Assembly (NCBI GenBank): GCA_001636495.1
Contig: KV440964.1
Coordinates: 760,666-824,665 of the forward strand
DNA: 64,000 nucleotides
Source: Sutcliffiella horikoshii
GTDB taxonomy: Bacteria; Bacillota; Bacilli; Bacillales; Bacillaceae_I
Reading direction: 5' to 3'
The notes under the pieces were generated by a model that saw only the letters and a list, made by a program, of their open reading frames with translations, was not told the origin of the DNA and ran no database searches. A program made the translations under genes and the position numbers. Position 1 is the stretch's first letter. Every line of letters starts with the position of its first letter. This document shows, in pieces, positions 28,839 to 40,012 of this stretch.

Positions 28839-29393
28839 ATGACGATCATGGTTGGGGAATTCATGACACTATTATTGATGGCAATTGCACTTGGGATGGA
28901 CGCTTTTTCGGTGGGGCTTGGGATGGGCATGATTAAGCTGAGGCTTAGGCAGATCTTTTACATAGGAGTAACGATTGGGATTTTTCATATTGTCATGCCA
29001 CTTGGTGGGATGGTGATCGGAAAGGTGCTGTCACAGGAGTTCGGTTCGATTGCATCGCTCATCGGCGGGTTGCTACTGGTGATGCTCGGGATGCAGATGA
29101 TGTTTTCCTCGTTTAAAAAAGAAGATGGGCCGATGATTTCGCCGGTTGGGGCGGGTTTGTTCATTTTTGCGTTGAGTGTCAGTTTGGATAGCTTTTCGGT
29201 GGGGCTGAGCCTTGGGATATATGGGGCGAGGACGATGTTGACGATTCTGTTGTTCGGAGCGGTAAGCATGCTGCTGACGTGGATGGGCCTTATTTTCGGA
29301 AGGAAGCTGCAGGGGTGGCTTGGTTCTTATAGTGAGGCGCTTGGAGGGAGTATCCTGCTCGGATTTGGCATTAAGTTATTATTTTTCACCTGA
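28839..29393 (+). CDS. mntP: manganese efflux pump MntP
   Basis: This 184-residue membrane protein has six hydrophobic segments made of two related halves. Each half carries the Mn-binding motif: [13 protein letters not shown] near residue 20 and [13 protein letters not shown] near residue 112. It exports Mn(II) and so guards against Mn toxicity. GGGGGGCGGAG precedes the ATG at 28839; an ATG at 28848 is also in frame. I looked for a Mn riboswitch (yybP-ykoY type) in the short leader and did not see its conserved core. Confidence 0.94.
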   Translation: MTIMVGEFMTLLLMAIALGMDAFSVGLGMGMIKLRLRQIFYIGVTIGIFHIVMPLGGMVIGKVLSQEFGSIASLIGGLLLVMLGMQMMFSSFKKEDGPMISPVGAGLFIFALSVSLDSFSVGLSLGIYGARTMLTILLFGAVSMLLTWMGLIFGRKLQGWLGSYSEALGGSILLGFGIKLLFFT

Positions 29394-29487
29394 ATTTGAA
29401 ATTTTTCGATACAAGACTTTTTTACTAGAAGGAATATTTGTTCCTTATGTAGAAAATAATGTATAGAAAAAGAAAGCGGGTGATCTC

Positions 29488-29766
29488 TTGGTCAACAATT
29501 GGAGAGAGGCTTATGCGAAGAGGATTAAGCCGGTGTTTTTCATTCAGGTAATCGGGAGTGCGGTAATCCTCAGTTTGTTGGCAGTGAATTTTTTGGTGGA
29601 GTTCAATATGATACAATTTAAAATAGTGTTCTGGTTGCTTGCTGTCATCAGTTTCGCATTGGCGATGGAAGATATGCAGTTGAAGAAGCAGAAGTCTGCC
29701 TACATCTTCAAGTTGTCCACGACGATCGTGTATCTTGTTTTCCCGTTTTTATTATTTGGTACGTAA
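29488..29766 (+). CDS. small membrane protein, unknown
   Basis: This 92-residue protein has three hydrophobic segments: VFFIQVIGSAVILSLLAVNFLV, IVFWLLAVISFALAM and the last 20 residues. The start appears to be TTG at 29488, about 8 bp after a GCGGGTGATC site. I do not recognise the family. It lies between mntP and ywlE, both conserved, and is followed by a weak hairpin (GACC/GGTC with TTTTTTT near 29790). Confidence 0.65.
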   Translation: MVNNWREAYAKRIKPVFFIQVIGSAVILSLLAVNFLVEFNMIQFKIVFWLLAVISFALAMEDMQLKKQKSAYIFKLSTTIVYLVFPFLLFGT

Positions 29767-29907
29767 GAGGACCTGGAGGGGGTCTTTTTTTCGTTTTAGC
29801 CTTAAAAATTTCCGACTTCATGCCGACATAAGAAGGGAGAGTGTCTTTGTGACTATTTCTTCTTCTTTCTTTTTGTCTATAATAAGGAAAAAAGGAGGAG
29901 TCAGGAT

Positions 29908-30336
29908 ATGAATATATTATTTGTGTGCACGGGCAATACGTGCCGTAGTCCAATGGCTGCCGCTATTATGGCAGGACGTGAAATAGAGGGTGTTGAGGTG
30001 AAATCGGCCGGTGTGTTCGCCATGCCGGGAAGTGAAGCTTCAAGCCAAGCTAGGCAAGTATTGAGGGAAAAAGGTCTGCCGGTGGAGCACCGTTCCTCCC
30101 AAGTGTCGGATGAGCTGGTGGAGTGGGCGGACTATATTTTCACGATGACGGCCCAGCATAAAATGCTATTGGAGAACAGTTATCCACAAAGTGTGGGGAA
30201 AACGTACACACTGAAAGGTTTTGTGGACCAGACGGGGGAGGTATCAGATCCGTTCGGTGGTTCGGTGGCGACATATCGCGAGACATTCGAGGAGCTTCAA
30301 GAGGTAGTAGAATCGGTTGTGAAAAAAATAAAATAG
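29908..30336 (+). CDS. ywlE: protein-arginine-phosphatase YwlE
   Basis: This 142-residue enzyme of the low-molecular-weight phosphatase fold removes phosphate from arginine in proteins and reverses McsB. The active-site loop is Cys7-TGNTC-Arg13-Ser14, with Thr11 in the position that gives arginine rather than tyrosine specificity. The general acid is Asp114 in DPFGG. AAAGGAGGAG precedes the ATG. The gene also carries an exact DnaA box at 30180. A chemoreceptor gene follows closely. Confidence 0.95.
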   Translation: MNILFVCTGNTCRSPMAAAIMAGREIEGVEVKSAGVFAMPGSEASSQARQVLREKGLPVEHRSSQVSDELVEWADYIFTMTAQHKMLLENSYPQSVGKTYTLKGFVDQTGEVSDPFGGSVATYRETFEELQEVVESVVKKIK

Positions 30337-30393
30337 CACTCATGCAGGTTGCGGGAAATAGAGAGACCGCTCAAGCGTGAAGGAGGAAGTACG

Positions 30394-31683
30394 ATGGGGG
30401 AAAACGGGAAGTATAAGTTTGGATTACGCTACAAGCTCGTGTTGTTTACCACGATCTTAGCGGTCATCACCTATACGGTGAGTGGGTTTTTCATATATTT
30501 TTTAGTCGACTATGTAGAAGGATTTATGGGAGCGAATCTTTTTACCGTTCTGACATTGGTTCTTGGAATTGTGTGGTCCGGAATTCTGGCGTTCTTTGCC
30601 GCGAGCTATATCACAAAGCCGTTGCAGCAGCTGGAGGAGGTCGCACAGAAAGCGGCAAATGGAGATCTATCCGAGGATGTCCCGGTTTCCAATTCACGGG
30701 ATGAAATCAGTGCGGTCGGGACTGCGTTCAATCTGATGTTACATAACTTACGTGACATGGTAAAAACCATCAACCAGACGTTTGAGAAAACGAATGAAAA
30801 GGTGGAAGAGATCAGTGAAGTGTCCATGCAGGCCTCCGAGCAGGCGGAAAGCATCTCCCTTACAATAGAAGAGATTGCCAAGGGGGCAGAAAGTTCTGCT
30901 TCCGCCATCCAGGATACGGCGGAATCGGTGGAAGAAGTCATCAAGATTGCCGACGAAGTCCATGAAAAAGCAACCTCTTCCCAACAGCTATCGGAAGAGA
31001 TGGTCAAAGATCTCGATGAAAGCAAAGAGGTCATCCATTCTTTAGTTTCTGGCATCCAGAAGCTAGCAGGGGAAAACCAGACATCCTTAAAGGCAGTAGA
31101 GCGTCTTGAAAAGAATGCAAAAGAAGTCGAAAACATCATTTCCCTTGTCGGCGACATTGCGGGCCAAACGAATCTGTTAGCGTTGAACGCCTCCATTGAA
31201 GCGGCTCGTGCCGGCGAACATGGTCGTGGATTTGCTGTGGTAGCAGAGGAAGTCCGCTCACTGGCTGATGAGAGCGCCAAGGCGGTTCAAGGCATTTCCG
31301 AGCTCATCAAAAACATCCAAGAAGAAGTCAAAAATGTCGTCACACAAATCACCGGCCAAGTAAAAGCTGCAAATGTCGAAGCGGAAAAAGGAACGGCCAC
31401 CAACGAAGTGATCGCTGAAATGACCAACTCCGTATTGGAGGTTGCAGCCTCCGTCAAGCAAATCGCAAGCCTGGTGGACCGCCAGATGGACAGCATCCAA
31501 ACAACTGCTCGTCAATCACAAGAAGTCGCGGCGATTGCCGAAGAAACCTCCGCCGGAGCAGAGGAAGTCACCGCAACAACCCAGGAACAGGCAAGCATGA
31601 TAGCAGATGTGGAGAAAATCTCACAAGAGCTTGCAGGTCAAGCAAGCAACCTGAAGCGAATGATTGCGAAGTTCAGGGTGTGA
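30394..31683 (+). CDS. methyl-accepting chemotaxis protein without a large sensor domain
   Basis: This 429-residue membrane receptor has two close membrane segments (about 14-36 and 48-70) with only a short external loop, a HAMP domain (about 70-125) and a long coiled-coil signalling domain. The hairpin tip that binds CheA/CheW is clear at about 250-295: [35 protein letters not shown]. Glu/Gln-rich heptads flank it for methylation. Without an outer ligand domain it may sense membrane state or internal signals. AAGGAGGAAG places the start at ATG 30394. Confidence 0.93.
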   Translation: MGENGKYKFGLRYKLVLFTTILAVITYTVSGFFIYFLVDYVEGFMGANLFTVLTLVLGIVWSGILAFFAASYITKPLQQLEEVAQKAANGDLSEDVPVSNSRDEISAVGTAFNLMLHNLRDMVKTINQTFEKTNEKVEEISEVSMQASEQAESISLTIEEIAKGAESSASAIQDTAESVEEVIKIADEVHEKATSSQQLSEEMVKDLDESKEVIHSLVSGIQKLAGENQTSLKAVERLEKNAKEVENIISLVGDIAGQTNLLALNASIEAARAGEHGRGFAVVAEEVRSLADESAKAVQGISELIKNIQEEVKNVVTQITGQVKAANVEAEKGTATNEVIAEMTNSVLEVAASVKQIASLVDRQMDSIQTTARQSQEVAAIAEETSAGAEEVTATTQEQASMIADVEKISQELAGQASNLKRMIAKFRV

Positions 31684-31821
31684 TTTTATAAAAATTCATA
31701 GATTGCCTGGGCGTGATGTGTTGCCTGGGCTTTTTTGTATCTACAAAAATCCATGAGGAACGGAAATCCACAGGAATTAGGGCGTAACCCTAAATGATAA
31801 ACAAGACAATGGATTTTTTCC

Positions 31822-31849
31822 TTGCTGGGGGGTAAGATGTACATATAAC
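31822..31849 (+). promoter_or_regulatory. SigA promoter candidate for rpiB
   Basis: TTGCTG, a 16-bp spacer and TATAAC (31844-31849), 25 bp before the rpiB ATG. Confidence 0.48.
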
Positions 31850-31873
31850 ATCAAACGGACAGGGGATGAAAAC

Positions 31874-32311
31874 ATGAGAGTAGCAATCGCCTCAGACCAC
31901 GGTGGAATCAAAATCCGTGAAGAAATTAAAGAGTTATTAAAAGAACTAAACATAGAATTTGAAGACTTCGGATGTGAATGTGAGACGTCCGTGGATTACC
32001 CGGACTACGCTCAGCCGGTAGCGACAAAAGTGGCGGAAGGTGAATTTGACCGCGGAATCCTCATTTGCGGTACAGGCATCGGGATGTCCATTGCAGCAAA
32101 TAAAGTAAAGGGTATCCGTTGTGCACTTGTACACGATATGTTCAGTGCCAAAGCGACTCGTGAGCACAATGACAGCAATGTCTTGGCGATGGGGGAACGC
32201 GTAATCGGTCCTGGACTTGCACGTGAAATCGCAAAAATTTGGCTGACAACGGAATTTGAAGGCGGACGCCATGAGAACCGCGTGAACAAGATTCATCAGC
32301 TGGAAAACTAA
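31874..32311 (+). CDS. rpiB: ribose-5-phosphate isomerase B
   Basis: This 145-residue enzyme of the RpiB/LacAB family interconverts ribose 5-phosphate and ribulose 5-phosphate. It starts MRVAIASDHGG with the phosphate-binding His9, has Cys65 as catalytic base in ICGTGIGMSI, and NKVKGIRCALVHD with the conserved His, then EHNDSNVLAMGER. AGGGGATG precedes the ATG. B. subtilis ywlF has the same position. A terminator separates it from ywlG. Confidence 0.95.
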   Translation: MRVAIASDHGGIKIREEIKELLKELNIEFEDFGCECETSVDYPDYAQPVATKVAEGEFDRGILICGTGIGMSIAANKVKGIRCALVHDMFSAKATREHNDSNVLAMGERVIGPGLAREIAKIWLTTEFEGGRHENRVNKIHQLEN

Positions 32312-32393
32312 TCAATTTAGAATGACGGTTCGCGATAATCGTTAACTGAAATCTTTTGCTTCAAACTAACTAGCTTAGCGGAAAAATAACAAA

Positions 32394-32446
32394 ATGCCTA
32401 TGGATGTGGGAGTTGTTTTCAAACTCTATGTTCATGGGCGTTTTTT
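32394..32446 (+). terminator. terminator of rpiB
   Basis: A long imperfect stem pairs ATGCCTATGGAT..GGAGTT with AACTCTATGTTCATGGGC and is followed by GTTTTTT. Confidence 0.7.
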
Positions 32447-32463
32447 GAAAAAGGGGTAATGAC

Positions 32464-33033
32464 ATGATGCGTGATGAGTGGAGAGAGCAATTGCAACAGG
32501 TTTTGATTGACTTACAGGAGCAGGCACAGCTGAAAAAAGGCCAAATACTTGTTGTTGGGTGCAGTACAAGCGAAGTGATCGGGGAAAGAATCGGCACAGC
32601 CGGAACGGAAGGAGTGGCGGAAACACTTTTTGAAGTGTTAGATGAGTTTCGTAAGCAGACAGGTGTCGAGCTTGCGTTCCAATGCTGTGAGCACTTGAAC
32701 CGGGCACTTGTGGTGGAGCGGGAAACAGCTAGCAGACGAGAACTTGATGAGGTGACAGTGGTGCCGGTCCGACAGGCAGGAGGCGCCATGGCATCATACG
32801 CCTACCATCAGTTTGAAGATGCGGTCATGGTCGAGCATATCAAAGCGGATGCAGGAATCGACATTGGGGACACCTTGATTGGCATGCACATCAAGCACGT
32901 GGCAGTGCCGGTCCGGAGCTCCGTCAAATCCGTCGGAAACGCCCACATCACCATCGCCCGCACCCGCCCCAAACTCATCGGCGGAGCCCGCGCAATCTAC
33001 GAAATAGCCGCACTCCAAGAAATGAAAAAATAG
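32464..33033 (+). CDS. ywlG: TIGR01440 family protein YwlG
   Basis: This 189-residue conserved protein is found in Firmicutes, usually between rpiB and glyA, as here. Visible conserved parts are [37 protein letters not shown] and [13 protein letters not shown]. Two Cys-containing segments (GCSTS, FQCCEH) might bind a metal or cofactor, but this is only a guess. Function is unknown to me. AAGGGGT precedes the ATG at 32464; the next ATG at 32467 is also possible. Confidence 0.92.
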   Translation: MMRDEWREQLQQVLIDLQEQAQLKKGQILVVGCSTSEVIGERIGTAGTEGVAETLFEVLDEFRKQTGVELAFQCCEHLNRALVVERETASRRELDEVTVVPVRQAGGAMASYAYHQFEDAVMVEHIKADAGIDIGDTLIGMHIKHVAVPVRSSVKSVGNAHITIARTRPKLIGGARAIYEIAALQEMKK

Positions 33034-33041
33034 AATGGGGC

Positions 33042-33092
33042 CGGCCTTCGACATGGAAGAGAAAATTCCTGCGAGGGTCTGACCCCTTTTTT
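33042..33092 (+). repeat. REP-like unit after ywlG
   Basis: CTTCGACAT, AAAATTCCTGCGA and GGGTCTGACCCC (33075-33086) with TTTTTT after it. It is a typical full unit in forward orientation and could serve as the ywlG terminator. Confidence 0.8.
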
Positions 33093-33157
33093 CACTTTTT
33101 TCACTTTTTTTCTCTTTTTACTTTTATCACTTTCCACTTTTCACGAAAGTTTTTTAA

Positions 33158-33171
33158 GGTAAGCGCTATCA
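33158..33171 (+). promoter_or_regulatory. candidate cre (CcpA) site upstream of glyA
   Basis: GGTAAGCGCTATCA matches 13 of 14 positions of TGWAARCGYTWNCW. It lies about 35 bp upstream of an extended -10 (TGATAAAAT at 33206-33214), so it would sit near -55, a place from which CcpA can activate. Confidence 0.42.
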
Positions 33172-33304
33172 ATCTTCCTTTTCTGTTTCTATCTTTTTGG
33201 TTGCGTGATAAAATGAAGGAGATAAAGGTTGAAAAGCCGAATGTAGTTGATTAGTTTCTAACATTTTTAAATCTGATGTTCTTACTCAAAGGGGGATTCC
33301 GAAA

Positions 33305-34546
33305 GTGAAATTAGCGCAACAGGATCAACAAGTGTTTCAATCAATCCAGGATGAATTGGGAAGACAACGCTCGAAAATCGAGTTGATTGCTTCTGAAAAC
33401 TTCGTGAGCGAAGCCGTGATGGAAGCTCAAGGATCTGTATTAACGAATAAATATGCAGAAGGATATCCAGGCCGTCGTTATTACGGTGGTTGTGAACACG
33501 TAGATGTAGCAGAAAACATTGCCCGCGACCGTGCGAAGGAAATTTTCGGAGCCGAGCATGCAAATGTTCAGCCTCACTCTGGTGCCCAAGCGAACATGGC
33601 GGTTTATTTCACCATTCTAGAACAAGGCGACACCGTTCTTGGGATGAACCTTTCCCATGGTGGCCATTTAACTCACGGCAGCCCAGTAAACTTCAGTGGA
33701 ATTCAATATAATTTTGTGGAGTATGGAGTGGACAAGGACTCCCATACTATCAACTATGAAGATGTAGCGGACAAAGCAAGATTGCATAAGCCAAAGCTGA
33801 TCGTTGCAGGTGCAAGTGCGTACCCTCGTCAAATCGATTTCGCGAAATTCCGTGAGATTGCAGATGAAGTGGGAGCATACTTAATGGTTGACATGGCGCA
33901 TATCGCCGGTCTTGTTGCGGCTGGTCTGCATCCGAACCCGGTTCCTTACGCTGATTTCGTGACAACGACAACGCACAAAACATTGCGCGGACCTCGTGGC
34001 GGAATGATCCTTTGTAAAGAAGAATGGGCTAAGAAAATCGATAAGTCCATTTTCCCTGGCCTTCAAGGTGGCCCATTAATGCATGTCATCGCAGCAAAAG
34101 CAGTTGCGTTTGGGGAAGCATTACAACCATCCTTCAAGGACTACGCACAAAAAATCATCGACAATGCCAAACGTTTGGCAGAAGCATTGAAAAGCGAAGG
34201 CATTTCCCTTGTTTCTGATGGAACGGATAACCACCTATTGTTAGTGGATGTACGCTCTTTATCCATTACTGGGAAAATAGCTGAAAAAGTGTTAGACGAG
34301 GTTGGCATCACGGTGAACAAAAATACCATTCCATTCGATCCGGAAAGCCCGTTTGTAACAAGTGGAGTCCGTATCGGTACGGCTGCTGTCACAAGCCGTG
34401 GATTCACGTTGGAAGACATGGATGAAATTGCATCCATCATTGCGTTCACATTGAACAACCATGAAGACGAAGCGAAACTAGAAGAAGCAAAAGCTCGCGT
34501 GGAAGCAGTTTCTGGAAAATATGAGTTGTATCCTTCTTTAGGATAA
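33305..34546 (+). CDS. glyA: serine hydroxymethyltransferase
   Basis: This 413-residue PLP enzyme interconverts serine and glycine with tetrahydrofolate and supplies one-carbon units. Visible are [54 protein letters not shown] and the PLP lysine Lys225 in [14 protein letters not shown]. The start is GTG at 33305 with AAAGGGGG about 8 bp upstream. A strong terminator follows, so it is transcribed apart from upp. Confidence 0.97.
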   Translation: MKLAQQDQQVFQSIQDELGRQRSKIELIASENFVSEAVMEAQGSVLTNKYAEGYPGRRYYGGCEHVDVAENIARDRAKEIFGAEHANVQPHSGAQANMAVYFTILEQGDTVLGMNLSHGGHLTHGSPVNFSGIQYNFVEYGVDKDSHTINYEDVADKARLHKPKLIVAGASAYPRQIDFAKFREIADEVGAYLMVDMAHIAGLVAAGLHPNPVPYADFVTTTTHKTLRGPRGGMILCKEEWAKKIDKSIFPGLQGGPLMHVIAAKAVAFGEALQPSFKDYAQKIIDNAKRLAEALKSEGISLVSDGTDNHLLLVDVRSLSITGKIAEKVLDEVGITVNKNTIPFDPESPFVTSGVRIGTAAVTSRGFTLEDMDEIASIIAFTLNNHEDEAKLEEAKARVEAVSGKYELYPSLG

Positions 34547-34558
34547 AGGCTCGAGAGG

Positions 34559-34588
34559 GAGAGGTCTGAGGTTAGACCTCTCTTTTTT
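34559..34588 (+). terminator. terminator of glyA
   Basis: GAGAGGTCT and AGACCTCTC form a perfect stem with a 6-base loop, followed by TTTTTT. Confidence 0.92.
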
Positions 34589-34600
34589 GTGCAAAATAAC

Positions 34601-34629
34601 TTGAATCAAGATAGCTTTTTATGTAGAAT
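34601..34629 (+). promoter_or_regulatory. SigA promoter of upp
   Basis: TTGAAT, a 17-bp spacer and TAGAAT (34624-34629), 86 bp before the ATG. It begins only 12 bp after the glyA terminator. Confidence 0.72.
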
Positions 34630-34715
34630 CAATGGAAGTGTGATTTGAGGGCCTGGCACCGTTCAGAAAGAGATGGCCGGCCGCTATCTGACATGACAAA
34701 AAGGAGAGATTTCGA

Positions 34716-35345
34716 ATGGCAAAAGTGTACGTATTTGATCACCCGTTAATTCAGCACAAACTTACATATATCCGCGATGTAAATACAGGTACAAAAGAAT
34801 TCCGCGAACTAGTGGATGAAGTGGCAAGCTTAATGGCATTCGAGATTACCCGTGACCTACCATTAGAAGAAGTGGATGTGGAAACACCGGTTTCCGTTTC
34901 AAAATCAAATGTGTTAGCAGGTAAAAAGTTAGGAATCGTTCCAATCCTACGTGCCGGCCTTGGCATGGTGGAAGGGATGCTGAAGCTGATCCCGGCTGCA
35001 AAAGTTGGACATGTCGGCTTATACCGCGACCCGGAAACGCTTCAACCTGTTGAATATTATGTAAAATTACCATCTGATGTGGAAGAGCGTGACTTCATCG
35101 TTGTTGATCCAATGCTTGCTACAGGCGGATCTGCAATCGAAGCAATTCACTCCCTGAAAAAACGCGGCGCTAAAAACATCAAATTCATGTGCTTAATCGC
35201 TGCTCCTGAAGGTGTGGAATTACTTAAAGAAGCGCACCCGGACGTAGACATCTACATCGCAGCACTTGACGAAAAACTGAACGAAAAAGGCTACATCGTC
35301 CCAGGTCTAGGAGACGCTGGAGATAGACTGTACGGAACCAAATAA
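34716..35345 (+). CDS. upp: uracil phosphoribosyltransferase
   Basis: This 209-residue salvage enzyme makes UMP from uracil and PRPP. It begins [21 protein letters not shown], has [12 protein letters not shown], and the PRPP-binding loop from Asp131 in [10 protein letters not shown]. The C-terminal uracil-binding [18 protein letters not shown] is intact. AAAAAGGAGAG precedes the ATG. In B. subtilis upp directly precedes the atp operon; here a repeat array and a protease gene lie between. Confidence 0.97.
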   Translation: MAKVYVFDHPLIQHKLTYIRDVNTGTKEFRELVDEVASLMAFEITRDLPLEEVDVETPVSVSKSNVLAGKKLGIVPILRAGLGMVEGMLKLIPAAKVGHVGLYRDPETLQPVEYYVKLPSDVEERDFIVVDPMLATGGSAIEAIHSLKKRGAKNIKFMCLIAAPEGVELLKEAHPDVDIYIAALDEKLNEKGYIVPGLGDAGDRLYGTK

Positions 35346-35356
35346 ATGACTTGTGT

Positions 35357-35399
35357 AAGGCTGTTTGGAGATCGAATGAGATCTTTGAACAGCCTTTTT
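35357..35399 (+). terminator. terminator of upp
   Basis: AAGGCTGTT and AACAGCCTT form the outer stem, GAGATC and GATCTT continue it, and TTTTA follows. Confidence 0.88.
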
Positions 35400-35440
35400 A
35401 TTAAGATATTTTTGGGGATATATGGATTGTCGTTAATTTC

Positions 35441-35525
35441 TGTCGTTTTATTGAATACTTTCTCTGTTTTATTGAATACTTCCCCCGCTTTATCGTATAA
35501 ATCCCCTCGTTTATTGAATACTTCC
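35441..35525. repeat. 21-bp-period array, core TTTATTGAATACTT
   Basis: The ATTGAA core starts at 35450, 35471 and 35513, with a decayed ATCGTA at 35492: four units exactly 21 bp apart. The sequence between cores varies (TCTCTG, CCCCCGC, CCCTCG). It lies just after the upp terminator. Confidence 0.82.
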
Positions 35526-35615
35526 ACCTGCCGCACCAAATTCCCAAGCTAGCACCCACCAACCTATGCATAATCCCTCACCAATAACAAATGCTAGTTA
35601 TCAGAGGTGAAGGAC

Positions 35616-37916
35616 GTGAAAATAGGGAAAATATTATTTTGTATAGTACTTACTGTGTTGCTGCTGACATCAACTCTAGTGCAGCCACTAACAAATACAA
35701 CAGCCGCCATAAACACACGCACAAACGACTCATTACATACAACCAACACACCCAAATACCCAAAACGGCCGCCACTTCCGGTAAGTAAAGGCAACGAGCT
35801 GGAGGAACAGACGGTTATTTTAATCGTAGAGGACAATAGCCAAGACGCAGTCCAAACAATCATCCAACAAAAATATCCTAACTTAACGATAAAACGTACG
35901 TATACCGCCGTTTTCAAAGGTTTTGCCATCCACGGCCCATTAAAAGATCTGGAGCAGCTGCAAAACGAACCCGGCATCCTGGAAGTTTCCCCAGTCACCA
36001 ATTACACTCCCAACATCGATGAAAGTGTCCCTTTCATCGGAGGAGAGGAGATGCGCCGGCTTTATGACAAGGAGGGAGACCGTCTCACCGGCAAAGGTGT
36101 AAAAGTCGGAATCATCGACACAGGAATTGACTACACACATCCAGACCTCCGGGACAATTATGCGGGTGGCTACGATTTTGTCGATGAGGATGAAGATCCG
36201 ATGGAAACGAAGCGATCTCAAGGGATGCCGACCCTCCATGGCACGCATGTTGCTGGAATCATTGGAGCGAACGGGCATCTTCATGGCGTAGCACCGGAAG
36301 CGGAACTTATAGCCTACAGAGTGCTTGGCCCAGGCGGACACGGCTCCAGTGAGCATGTGATTGCGGCAATCGAAATGGCCATTCATGACAAGGTAGATGT
36401 GCTCAATCTTTCCCTAGGTAACACAATTAATGGGCCGGATTGGCCTACAAGCCTAGCGCTGAATAAAGCGGTGGAACATGGAGTCGTTGCCGTCACATCA
36501 AGCGGGAATTCTGGTCCAAACCTTTGGACAGTGGGATCTCCGGGAACATCATCTGAAGCGATATCAGTTGGTGCTTCAACACCGCCGCTTCACATTCCAC
36601 ATCTGACACCGATTTTCTCTAAAAGGGAGATAGAAATGCTTCCGCTGCAAGGCTCGCTTCCATGGGATTTTCCGACAAAGCCGATGGGCATGGTGTATGT
36701 GGGACTTGGGGAAGAGGATGATTGGGAGGACAAGAAGGTGGAAGGGAAGATTGTGCTGCTAGAGCGCGGTAAGATTTCCTTTTCGGAAAAAGCCCATCAT
36801 GCCAAGATGCGCGGGGCGGCCGGAGTGGTCATTTACAACAATCTGGAGGGCAATTTTACTGGGACCTTGGAAGTCGATATGGATATGCCGGTCGTGTCTA
36901 TTTCTAAAGAGGACGGAGAGTTTTTGCAAAAGCACCTGAAACGGAGCTTCTCGATGGTAAAGACGACATTCAAATGGCATAAAGATGACATTGCAAGTTT
37001 CAGTTCCAGGGGGCCGGTGACACATACTTGGGAGATCAAACCGGATGTGGTCGCCCCTGGTGTGGCAATTGACAGCACGATTCCAAATGGATATCTCGCG
37101 CTTCAAGGTACAAGTATGGCGGCACCGCATGTTGCAGGTGCGAGTGCGCTCATTAAACAGGCTCATCCCGATTGGACGCCGGCACAGGTGAAAGCCGCCT
37201 TGATGAACACAACCAAGCCGCTAAAAAAAGAAGACGGAAGCGACTATTCCGTTCTAGAACAAGGAACAGGACGAATTCAGCTCGAGGAGGCCATCCTCAC
37301 GAACAGTCTCGTGTACCCAGGCTCCCTAAATTTCGGAATGCTGGAGAAAAAAGAGACCCGCACGCAGAAGGAGATTCCAATTACCGTTGAAAATGTCTCG
37401 GACCGGGAAGTAACGTATTCCTTCGAGCTACCAAAACAACAAAAAGGGATCCAATGGAAAACGCCGATCACGTTCACACTGCAACCGAAGGAAAAACGCG
37501 AAACCAAGATCACACTCGACATCACCCCTAACCAGCAATCTACCGGTATGCATGAGGGAGAAGTCGTGGTCAACGCGGACAGCCAAAAAATCCGTCTGCC
37601 TTTCCTCTATATAATAGAAGAACCAGATTATCCGCGGATCATGGGATTCCAGTTTGGCTATGGGGACAGGGAAGGGGAGTACCAGTATGAGGTGTACCTT
37701 CCGGAAGGAGCGGAGGAGCTAGGGATCGCGCTCTATGAAGTCGATACCCTGCATTTCATCGAATACCTCGATTGGGAGCGGGACCTTCCGCGAGGGCTTT
37801 ATAAAAAGCAAATCCCATCTGATCGGGTGAAAGTAAAGGGCCTTGTAAAAGCCGTCGTCTTTGCGAAAAAGCTCGACAAAGAAGACACCGTGGAAGCGGA
37901 CCTCTACTTTGAGTGA
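35616..37916 (+). CDS. secreted subtilisin-like serine protease (Vpr-like)
   Basis: This protein of 766 residues has a signal peptide (ILFCIVLTVLLLTSTLV), an I9-type propeptide (about 50-130) and an S8 catalytic domain with Asp168 (IIDTGIDYTHPDL), His208 (HGTHVAG), oxyanion Asn (SSGNSG) and Ser500 (GTSMAAPHVAG). About 100 residues inserted between the Asn and Ser motifs look like a PA domain (KMRGAAGVVIYNN). A fibronectin-like tail follows. This order resembles minor extracellular protease Vpr. I chose GTG at 35616 because GAGGTG is 6 bp upstream; the GTG at 35607 overlaps it. The insertion between upp and atp is not found in B. subtilis, as I recall. Confidence 0.92.
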   Translation: MKIGKILFCIVLTVLLLTSTLVQPLTNTTAAINTRTNDSLHTTNTPKYPKRPPLPVSKGNELEEQTVILIVEDNSQDAVQTIIQQKYPNLTIKRTYTAVFKGFAIHGPLKDLEQLQNEPGILEVSPVTNYTPNIDESVPFIGGEEMRRLYDKEGDRLTGKGVKVGIIDTGIDYTHPDLRDNYAGGYDFVDEDEDPMETKRSQGMPTLHGTHVAGIIGANGHLHGVAPEAELIAYRVLGPGGHGSSEHVIAAIEMAIHDKVDVLNLSLGNTINGPDWPTSLALNKAVEHGVVAVTSSGNSGPNLWTVGSPGTSSEAISVGASTPPLHIPHLTPIFSKREIEMLPLQGSLPWDFPTKPMGMVYVGLGEEDDWEDKKVEGKIVLLERGKISFSEKAHHAKMRGAAGVVIYNNLEGNFTGTLEVDMDMPVVSISKEDGEFLQKHLKRSFSMVKTTFKWHKDDIASFSSRGPVTHTWEIKPDVVAPGVAIDSTIPNGYLALQGTSMAAPHVAGASALIKQAHPDWTPAQVKAALMNTTKPLKKEDGSDYSVLEQGTGRIQLEEAILTNSLVYPGSLNFGMLEKKETRTQKEIPITVENVSDREVTYSFELPKQQKGIQWKTPITFTLQPKEKRETKITLDITPNQQSTGMHEGEVVVNADSQKIRLPFLYIIEEPDYPRIMGFQFGYGDREGEYQYEVYLPEGAEELGIALYEVDTLHFIEYLDWERDLPRGLYKKQIPSDRVKVKGLVKAVVFAKKLDKEDTVEADLYFE

Positions 37917-38041
37917 GTGTCGGCGTGCCTGTCCCCTCGACCCGTGTCAAGCAACTCGCCCTGAAACCACCGAATAGTCACATAATGTTCACAATCGACA
38001 AACTTAACCTATATGTCATGTGTGATAAAATAATGTTATAC

Positions 38042-38085
38042 AACAGCCGAATGAGGAAAACGTTCATCATTTGGCTGTTTTTTTC
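38042..38085 (+). terminator. terminator before the atp operon
   Basis: AACAGCCGAATGA and TCATCATTTGGCTGTT form an imperfect stem with a 9-base loop, followed by TTTTTT. It ends the protease transcript. Confidence 0.82.
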
Positions 38086-38192
38086 TGGGTAAAATACACT
38101 GCGGAACTCGGCCGGTTTCAAGCGATGAAAAGTGCATGAAAAAGAGAGAAATCTTACCATCGAAAAGATTGTCGATTTTTCCCTTGAACACA

Positions 38193-38221
38193 TTGACATT
38201 GACAAAGTGCTATTGTATGCT
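38193..38221 (+). promoter_or_regulatory. SigA promoter candidate of the atp operon
   Basis: TTGACA (38193-38198), a 17-bp spacer and TATGCT (38216-38221). A second TTGACA is directly next to the first (38199-38204). The leader would be about 115 nt. Confidence 0.6.
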
Positions 38222-38343
38222 TACAAAGGGTATAAAATGACAGGGTTTTCATAAGCCTTTTACAGACATTTTATTACATATTTAGCACCGATTTATAAGC
38301 AAGACCTCTAATCTTTTACCGCATGTAAAACGGGGTGTTTTCT

Positions 38344-38565
38344 ATGGAAGATAAACGCCGCCCATTCCAAGCAATGGCTTTGATGTCCGGAATCCTTTCC
38401 TACTTAGTTGGTCCCACCTTAGTTGGATTATTTGCAGGGAGATGGCTGGATGGCAAGATTGGTACAGAACCATTGTTCCTTATTATCGGACTTCTTTTAG
38501 GACTAGCAGCTGGTGTGATGGGAGTATTATACCTGGTCCAAAAATTCTTCTCAGGAGAGTCATAA
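38344..38565 (+). CDS. AtpZ/AtpI family small membrane protein
   Basis: This 73-residue protein has two membrane hairpin segments: MSGILSYLVGPTLVGLFAGRWLD and EPLFLIIGLLLGLAAGVMGVLYLV. AtpZ-type proteins are encoded at the head of ATP synthase operons and are thought, with AtpI, to help Mg/Ca handling or c-ring assembly. I chose the ATG at 38344 because CGGGGTG lies about 7 bp upstream. It is the first gene of the atp operon and ends 2 bp before atpI. Confidence 0.85.
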   Translation: MEDKRRPFQAMALMSGILSYLVGPTLVGLFAGRWLDGKIGTEPLFLIIGLLLGLAAGVMGVLYLVQKFFSGES

Positions 38566-38567
38566 AT

Positions 38568-39709
<1,142 letters not shown>

Positions 39710-39724
39710 TTTATAAATTTTTAA

Positions 39725-39979
<255 letters not shown>

Positions 39980-40012
39980 TTAACTGCCCGAATAATTCTT
40001 AGCATCAATAAT

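Noticed and set aside
33230-33290. PurR box pair before glyA
   Set aside because: AAAGCCGAATG and GATGTTCTTAC each match only part of the PurR box, and their spacing is too large.
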